Positions 7,586 through 11,839 of a stretch of DNA of 11,839 nt are shown here, piece by piece. The stretch comes from Methylococcaceae bacterium (GTDB taxonomy: Bacteria; Pseudomonadota; Gammaproteobacteria; Methylococcales; Methylomonadaceae). The translations under genes and the position numbers were made by a program. The stretch's first letter is position 1; each line of letters begins with the position of its first letter. The notes under the pieces were generated by a model. The model saw only the letters and a list, made by a program, of their open reading frames with translations. It searched no databases and had not been told where the DNA came from. The stretch is taken from positions 1-11,839 of the forward strand of contig CANNNN010000050.1 in the NCBI GenBank assembly GCA_947506075.1, in the 5' to 3' direction.

Positions 7586-7621
7586 ATTGATGTTTTTGGT
7601 CGTTTATTCATTATGAATACC

Positions 7622-8035
7622 CTAAAACCTGTTGGCCTTAATCTTCGCTTCCTTTGCTCCTGAAAAATCCTGTTGTAATTCTCGGGTATGCGCTATTAAT
7701 AACCAGCAATTTCTTTTCAGCGTATTATCTGTGGCCGCCAGTAATGCAGACTTTTTTGCCAGGTCTTCGGCCAAACGAGGCTTAGCTTGTTTTAACCTTA
7801 CTAATGCCAATTTATAATACAAGTTTGCATTTCTTGGCTCAATTCTGATAGCTCGTTCAATCGAAGCGGCCGCTGACTCAAGATCACCGGCTTGACTGTT
7901 TTGATTGGCCGCTGAGACTAAAGCCCCTACGGCGGGAGACAAGCGGACGGTAGGCTCTATAGGTTCAAATGGCGTTAATTCTGGAACAGGTGGTGGTAGT
8001 GGCGGTGGTGGCTCCCATGATTCCGTCGCCGGCAC
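7622..8035 (-). CDS. TPR domain part of a proline-rich lipoprotein (downstream of frame break)
   Basis: The GTG at 8035 is only the first possible start. The same frame is open without a stop up to the G run at 8114-8124, reading a Pro/Ser/Thr/Glu linker with repeated TPF motifs. I believe this is the C-terminal part of the gene that begins at 8358. From 8035 the 137 residues show a Pro-rich linker (8-30, PPPPLPPPVPEL) and then about three TPR helical hairpins: 35-67 (AGDLESAAASIERAIRIEP), 70-102 (ANLYYKLALVRLKQ) and 106-137. TPR domains bind other proteins. On its own this fragment has no signal peptide and no ribosome site, so it probably makes an exported protein only when the frames are joined. 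Joined length would be 244-245 residues. Nothing indicates the binding partner. Confidence 0.65.
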   Translation of the reverse strand: MPATESWEPPPPLPPPVPELTPFEPIEPTVRLSPAVGALVSAANQNSQAGDLESAAASIERAIRIEPRNANLYYKLALVRLKQAKPRLAEDLAKKSALLAATDNTLKRNCWLLIAHTRELQQDFSGAKEAKIKANRF

Positions 8036-8106
8036 TGATGATTCTTTTGTTTCGAAAGGAGTCGATGTTGGAGATGAGGGCTCCGCCGTGTTAAAAGGAG
8101 TCGGCT

Positions 8107-8358
8107 CTACAGAGGGGGGGGGGGTGGCGACAAGGGTTCGGTCTGTATTGCCGAGAAGTCTTGAAGTGGCTGCGTTTTAACAATTTCTTTAGACCCTAGA
8201 CTCTGAGACTTGGATTTTTTTTGTGCACTGACGGAAGGTTTTTGATGCTTCGGTAACCCGCCGTATACTGGAGCCGGAGGTTGTGAACCGTAAAATTCAG
8301 AGCAGCCAGCCAGAAAATAGGGCAGGGTACAAATTATGACTAATCGTTTAAGTGACAT
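8107..8358 (-). CDS. Lipoprotein N-terminal part, ended early at a poly-C run
   Basis: As read, 83 residues are encoded. Residues 1-18 form a lipoprotein signal (MSLKRLVIICTLPYFLAG) with a textbook lipobox LAGC at 16-19. Ser at +2 argues against inner-membrane retention, so outer-membrane anchoring is likely. A Pro- and Lys/Ser-rich, unordered stretch follows (25-75). The frame then enters C11 on the coding strand, reads five Pro and Leu, and stops at 8107-8109. With 9 or 12 C the reading continues into the TPR part (7622-8113) and gives one protein. The short form would be a lipidated tail without a functional domain. The start lies six bases after the stop of the CheZ-like gene, so the two share a transcript; its own ribosome site is weak. 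Confidence 0.75.
   Translation of the reverse strand: MSLKRLVIICTLPYFLAGCSEFYGSQPPAPVYGGLPKHQKPSVSAQKKSKSQSLGSKEIVKTQPLQDFSAIQTEPLSPPPPPL
8114..8124. repeat. Run of 11 G inside the lipoprotein gene
   Basis: This is a mononucleotide tract of 11 G (C on the coding strand) placed exactly where the two reading frames of the lipoprotein gene part. Such tracts change length by slippage during replication and switch genes on and off. With 11 the gene is off; with 9 or 12 it would be on. They are also frequent places for sequencing mistakes. Confidence 0.85.
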
Positions 8359-8364
8359 CGTTTA

Positions 8365-8904
8365 TTAAAAAAGCTCTATATTGTCGGACTGGTCTTCTTC
8401 CTGATGGCTATTTTTTATCGCCAGCGCTTCATTGACCGACTTACCTTCTACAATCGCATCGAACATCAACTTTTCCGATTCCATCGTGTATCGGGAACGG
8501 ATTTGAGTCTGAAATTGCTGCCACTCAATCGGGTTGTAAAGACGTTCAGGACTTTCCACCAGTTCCGACAAGCCCTTTAGATTTGAAGTTACATGCTGCA
8601 AACATTGCTGCATTCGATCATAAAACTGGAAGGCGATAATCGAGGCTTGTATTTTGTCTGTGGTCTCCGAACAACAGGTTATTGCTTCATCCCTTACCTT
8701 ACAAGAATCGAGTGCAAGCAGATGATTATTAATGTCCCGCATGTGCTCAACGATCGAAGTAAAGGATTCTGTCAAGGTATTGACCGATACATCGGCAGCA
8801 TTCAACATGTCTTCCACTTGAATGGCCGATAAAATGAGCATTTTTGAGGTTTCCCTTACTTGAGTCCAATCAAGGTCAGGATTGTACGAATTCGAATTAG
8901 ACAT
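8365..8904 (-). CDS. Helical protein with CheZ-like D-x3-Q motif
   Basis: This 179-residue protein is soluble and almost wholly helical, with no signal peptide. Its central block AFQFYDRMQQCLQHV (91-105) can be laid on the CheZ active-site helix (FQDLTGQVIKRV in E. coli). The catalytic Asp143 and Gln147 of CheZ would then be Asp96 and Gln100, with the same spacing. The C-terminus is acidic and ends DNIELF (174-179), similar in character to the C-terminal peptide by which CheZ holds CheY. These points suggest a CheZ-type phosphatase acting on a phosphorylated receiver protein, but the rest of the sequence is not obviously CheZ and no chemotaxis genes are nearby. It may be a distant relative or a different regulator. 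It leads a unit with the phase-variable-looking lipoprotein gene, six bases apart. The ATG at 8904 has a weak ribosome site. Confidence 0.7.
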   Translation of the reverse strand: MSNSNSYNPDLDWTQVRETSKMLILSAIQVEDMLNAADVSVNTLTESFTSIVEHMRDINNHLLALDSCKVRDEAITCCSETTDKIQASIIAFQFYDRMQQCLQHVTSNLKGLSELVESPERLYNPIEWQQFQTQIRSRYTMESEKLMFDAIVEGKSVNEALAIKNSHQEEDQSDNIELF

Positions 8905-9017
8905 GCATTAATACCAAGTAAAGATTTATAGCCATAAAGACTGAAAAGGTTTGACGACCTTTATTAATGAGAGTGAGCGATGTCATGATCATTAAACATT
9001 GGCGAAATTATAACAAG

Positions 9018-9023
9018 TATAAT
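9018..9023 (+). promoter_or_regulatory. Possible -10 box upstream of the multicopper oxidase
   Basis: A perfect TATAAT lies in the 255-base divergent spacer, but no -35 box stands at the right distance. An eight-base palindrome ATGATCAT (8985-8992) about 25 bases upstream might be an activator site. Weak evidence. Confidence 0.2.
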
Positions 9024-9159
9024 GTCCTGCGGCGTTATTTAATAAACCACATTAATCATAACACCATCCAAAACCGCTATTGCCGCAGTTGAAAATCCGT
9101 CTAGGCTTTAACCGGTCAGCCCTTTACAATAGCCTTACTTTGTAGAAAATTCTGACGTT

Positions 9160-10821
9160 ATGACCAAAAAACTTCTTCCGCTTTTATTACTATTAGCTAT
9201 CGCTGCATTAGTCGCTGTTGCCGTATATTTTGTACCTACTCCGTTACAGAATGCAGGCATTACGCCCCCGGCGACTGTTTTTTACCAATCAGAAGAAACT
9301 GCCGCCGTAGAAAAGCCCTGCTCCAATGAACACCCAGAATGGCGGCAGGCGCAGATTATTGATGGCGTGAAAATCGATGCAGCGTTGGCGTGCGAACCGG
9401 ATAATCCTTACGATATTGCGGTGGCAGTAAAAGGTACCAATAATGTGTCGATGCAGACCCTGATGCAGACCCATCTGGCTCAGGATGCGCTGACCATGAG
9501 CGATGATCTTGATGGCGATGGCGATCCCGATATCATTCGTATCAAACTGGAGGTCGTAGAGCTTAATGGTGCGAGTCCCGATGGTGATTTCCTGATTAAC
9601 ACCTTCGACATTGCTCCCGGCATTCAGCCCGGACTTTGGGTGTTTGCGCCAAAATCCAGCGGTATGGCGCTTAAAAACTTCAACTCACTGGTTGCCAATC
9701 CGCTGTTGCGCGCTCCCTCGCCGGTGATTCGGGTCGAACAGGGCGACAAGGTTTATATTACACTGGAAAACACCCATTATCTTCCGCACACCATCCATCT
9801 TCATGGTGTCGATCATGCCTTTCATAAGGCTGATGGGGGAGATAATGACGGCATGGAAGATCACCCAGTGTTCCCCGGTAAATCGCACACCTATGAAATC
9901 CAGCCCCGTCATGCCGGATCAATGTTTTATCATTGCCATGTACAAACCGCCCAGCATTATATGATGGGCTTGAACGGCCTGTTTATTGTCGAAGAAAATC
10001 AACCTAATAACTGGGTGCAAACCTTTAATATCGGCGCGGGTCAGGTGCGTCATCCTGCTGTTGCAGTACAAAAAGCCTACAGTCAGGAATATGATTTGTA
10101 TTATCAATCCGTCGATAAAAAACTGGCGAAAATTATCCAGGGTGCAAATGATCCAAGACTTATTGCGCAGCGGATGAACCGCGACTACAACATGACTGAA
10201 TCGTTTGAAAACTATTTTATGCTGAACGGCCATTCCTTTCCGTACACATTAAGAGACGCGATGATAGTCGCCAACGAAAATGAAGATATAAAATTGCATG
10301 TGGCCAACGCCCAGCGCTCTTCAGTTGCCCTGCATATACACGGGCATAAGGCCACGATCACCGCTTATGATGGCGTCGAGCAACCGGCCGGATCGCAGAT
10401 AACGCGGGATGTTTTCGACATTGCTCCTGCGCAAAGGATTGACCTGCATTTGCAAACCCGAAACGACGGTTTGCACAGTTACGGCCCCGGCGTATGGATG
10501 TTTCACGACCATGTGCCGACCGGCACCACAACCGATGGCATGGAACCTGGCGGCAATATCGCATTGCTTGCTTATAAGTCTTTTGTCGATGAACAAGGCA
10601 TGCCGGAAATGCATAACGTCTTGCTCGACCAGGTTTTCAACAAAGATTATTATGCCAAAAAACAGGCAGTCTGGGGACAAGGCGAGTACGCGCCGTTACT
10701 GGGTGAAGCCGGACACATTGCGCCCGACACCGTCCGAATTATGGTGTTTGGCTTGGGTATAGGCTTAAGTTTAGGTCTGATTATGGTGCTTGCGCTGGTT
10801 TATAAACGGAAACGAAAATAA
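9160..10821 (+). CDS. Membrane-anchored two-domain multicopper oxidase
   Basis: Multicopper oxidases take electrons from a substrate at a type 1 copper and reduce oxygen to water at a three-copper cluster. This 553-residue protein has an N-terminal hydrophobic segment (5-24) that may stay uncleaved and a C-terminal one (525-547) followed by KRKRK, so it should sit on the periplasmic face of the inner membrane. Cupredoxin domain 1 (about 150-280) carries HTIHLHG (210-216) and FYHCHVQTAQHYMMG (256-270), giving His210, Cys259, His266 and Met268 or Met269 for type 1 copper. Domain 2 (about 350-475) carries HIHGH (392-396) and HDH (449-451) but no Cys. The four H-x-H pairs make the full eight-His cluster. 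Type 1 copper in domain 1 only fits the type C two-domain class. Residues 30-145 form an extra lead with DLDGDGDPD (116-124), a calcium-loop-like motif. It overlaps the cupredoxin gene by one base. Confidence 0.9.
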   Translation: MTKKLLPLLLLLAIAALVAVAVYFVPTPLQNAGITPPATVFYQSEETAAVEKPCSNEHPEWRQAQIIDGVKIDAALACEPDNPYDIAVAVKGTNNVSMQTLMQTHLAQDALTMSDDLDGDGDPDIIRIKLEVVELNGASPDGDFLINTFDIAPGIQPGLWVFAPKSSGMALKNFNSLVANPLLRAPSPVIRVEQGDKVYITLENTHYLPHTIHLHGVDHAFHKADGGDNDGMEDHPVFPGKSHTYEIQPRHAGSMFYHCHVQTAQHYMMGLNGLFIVEENQPNNWVQTFNIGAGQVRHPAVAVQKAYSQEYDLYYQSVDKKLAKIIQGANDPRLIAQRMNRDYNMTESFENYFMLNGHSFPYTLRDAMIVANENEDIKLHVANAQRSSVALHIHGHKATITAYDGVEQPAGSQITRDVFDIAPAQRIDLHLQTRNDGLHSYGPGVWMFHDHVPTGTTTDGMEPGGNIALLAYKSFVDEQGMPEMHNVLLDQVFNKDYYAKKQAVWGQGEYAPLLGEAGHIAPDTVRIMVFGLGIGLSLGLIMVLALVYKRKRK

Positions 10822-11477
10822 TGAAATTACTAGCGACTTTCCTGATTATGCTGGGCCTGCATACACAGCTTTCGCTGGCCGATGAACCTATGGCCATGAT
10901 GCATCACGGCAATATGATGATGGACGAAAAAGGCATGATCATGAATGCCAATAGCGACAATCTGCCTAAAGACTGCACTAAGATTTCCGGCGACGTCAAT
11001 ATCACGATCCATGCCGGGCAGAAACACGCGTTGAAATTTCCCGGCAAGATGTTTGCTTTTGACAATCAGGAATGGGATGTTGCACCCTGCTCCCGGATCA
11101 ATATCACTTTCATCAATGACGACCAGATCCGCCATCAGTTAATGATTCACGGTTTGCCCGGCTACCTTTACCCTCAGGGCATGTTTCATCTGGAGCTCTA
11201 TGGACAGGGCGAACTCAAAGCCTCACTGATAGTGCCCAGTCAGAAAAAAACTTACCTCGTGCATTGCGAATTGGCACAGCATATGGAAAAAGGCATGAAG
11301 GCACAGTTAAAAGTCGATGGTGGCGACGTCGATTTGCCAAGTATTCCCGGCGTTAGCGAGCCTGTCAAAGCCGATCATTATCCGGTAGACTGGCAGCCAA
11401 CAACTTGGGCATTGTTAATTTTTTGCATATTAGCAGGCTGTGTGCTGCCGATTCTTGTCATAAGAAGTAAATTATAA
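10821..11477 (+). CDS. Tail-anchored periplasmic cupredoxin
   Basis: This 218-residue protein has a signal peptide (1-20, ending LSLA), a Met/His-rich mature N-terminus (MAMMHHGNMMM, 24-34) of the kind that binds copper loosely, a cupredoxin domain (about 55-168) and a C-terminal membrane segment (195-214). The type 1 copper site is visible as His105 or His110 (RHQLMIHG) with Cys149, His154 and Met159 (HCELAQHMEKGM), the azurin/laccase spacing of C-x4-H-x4-M. Cys52 and Cys90 could form a disulfide. Its ATG overlaps the stop codon of the oxidase (TAATG), with GGAAA just upstream, so translation is coupled and the amounts are probably matched. The likely role is passing electrons to the oxidase or delivering copper. 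Both proteins would be anchored to the same membrane face. The partner relation is inferred from context. Confidence 0.88.
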   Translation: MKLLATFLIMLGLHTQLSLADEPMAMMHHGNMMMDEKGMIMNANSDNLPKDCTKISGDVNITIHAGQKHALKFPGKMFAFDNQEWDVAPCSRINITFINDDQIRHQLMIHGLPGYLYPQGMFHLELYGQGELKASLIVPSQKKTYLVHCELAQHMEKGMKAQLKVDGGDVDLPSIPGVSEPVKADHYPVDWQPTTWALLIFCILAGCVLPILVIRSKL

Positions 11478-11712
11478 TAGGGAAAAAAGAGTCCAATAAA
11501 AATATGAAAAGCACGAGATTTTTTAAAAAGAGATACTAAACTGTAGGTCATCGCCTAAACAGTGCATAGAAATCCCAATAAAAGATCTTGATTTATTTCG
11601 TGTCGTCTACCTTTGACTTTCTTGTTTTTCGTAGATTCTTATTTTTTTAGGATTAACAGTACGATAGATTAACAACGAGAGGGTTTGATGACTGAAGTTT
11701 CCTAAAAAAACA
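11478..11712. other. AT-rich non-coding stretch
   Basis: No gene, clear terminator or repeat was found here. A weak AATAAA/TTTATT inverted repeat at about 11578-11598 lacks a T run. The transcription end of the copper genes is therefore not identified. Confidence 0.4.
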
Positions 11713-11838
11713 TCAAGCCACCATGCGCAGCAATACGGCTACCAGCGAATTTTTCGTGGGTTTGCCAGGTTTGGGGCAAACCCTATCAAAATCTTCATTA
11801 AGTCCGGCTTCAGCGATAAGCCGTCGAACATCCGAAAA
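11713..11838 (-). CDS. Possible partial gene entering from the right edge
   Basis: On the minus strand a frame is open from the window edge to a TGA at 11713-11715, giving 41 residues that include DVRRLIAEAGLNEDF and end LLRMVA. The composition is protein-like, and a T run follows the stop. A second minus frame is also open for most of the stretch, so the call is uncertain. I recognise no family. A nine-base perfect hairpin (11758-11766 with 11775-11783) lies inside it, which is unusual for coding DNA. Confidence 0.35.
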   Translation of the reverse strand, partial: FSDVRRLIAEAGLNEDFDRVCPKPGKPTKNSLVAVLLRMVA

Positions 11839-11839
11839 G

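Larger units (their letters stand above)
7182..7621. other. Gene-free spacer with repeat remnants
   Basis: These 440 bases separate trpS from the end of the TPR lipoprotein gene. I see no convincing gene. An 81-codon open stretch (7238-7483, minus) has no family features, no ribosome site and overlaps a nested inverted repeat. Decayed repeats occur near 7257-7283 (GCGGATAAATTCATCTG) and at 7505-7585. The trpS promoter must lie near 7190-7240, but no clear -35/-10 pair was found. Confidence 0.6.

Noticed and set aside
7905..8180. Gly/Ser-rich 91-codon frame on the plus strand
   Set aside because: It is the antisense of the proline-rich linker; its Gly runs only mirror Pro codons and the G tract.
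9919..10233. 104-codon minus-strand frame, and other minus frames across 9160-11135
   Set aside because: They lie opposite the oxidase and cupredoxin genes, whose copper motifs fix the true frame, and show no features of their own.
9160..10821. Copper nitrite reductase (NirK) as identity of the oxidase
   Set aside because: The protein has HCH and three other H-x-H pairs, the trinuclear cluster set of laccase-type oxidases; NirK has a single type 2 copper and lacks the second His of the HCH motif.

Overview
The window looks like chromosomal DNA from a gammaproteobacterium, most plausibly a Methylococcales-type methanotroph. That assignment is an inference from the mix of genes (MucD/DegQ-like protease next to nadB, a long-form TrpS, a membrane-anchored multicopper oxidase with a cupredoxin partner), moderate base composition and AT-rich spacers littered with decayed repeats. 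No search was run. No rRNA, tRNA, CRISPR array or intact insertion sequence was seen.

Layout. At 142-1545 (-) lies a periplasmic HtrA/Do protease, closed by a strong hairpin terminator (82-110). It is divergent from nadB (1702-3312, +), L-aspartate oxidase of NAD synthesis. A small predicted lipoprotein (3558-3950, -) follows. It is divergent from a two-gene unit (4181-6095, +): a degenerate dynamin/EHD-like P-loop protein with two C-terminal membrane segments, then a small polytopic membrane protein. A 12-bp perfect inverted repeat separates this unit from the convergent trpS (6168-7181, -). A 440-base spacer (7182-7621) holds decayed dispersed repeats and a nested inverted repeat but no convincing gene.

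From 8904 down to 7622 (-) is a second unit. A helical protein carrying a CheZ-like D-x3-Q motif is followed 6 bases later by a proline-rich, TPR-containing lipoprotein. The lipoprotein reading frame is broken by a run of 11 G (C on the coding strand). A tract of 9 or 12 would restore one open frame of about 245 residues. This is the signature of a phase-variable contingency locus, although a homopolymer sequencing error must be excluded.

Divergent from that unit, 9160-11477 (+) encodes a membrane-anchored two-domain multicopper oxidase whose type 1 copper site is in the first domain. It is translationally coupled through a TAATG overlap to a secreted, tail-anchored cupredoxin with a Met/His-rich N-terminus. 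They probably form one copper or electron-transfer module on the outer face of the inner membrane. The last 360 bases have no complete gene, only a possible partial reading frame entering from the right edge on the minus strand.

The points most worth following are the poly-G tract, the CheZ-like protein next to it, the GTPase-like protein whose nucleotide motifs are all altered, and the coupled copper module.
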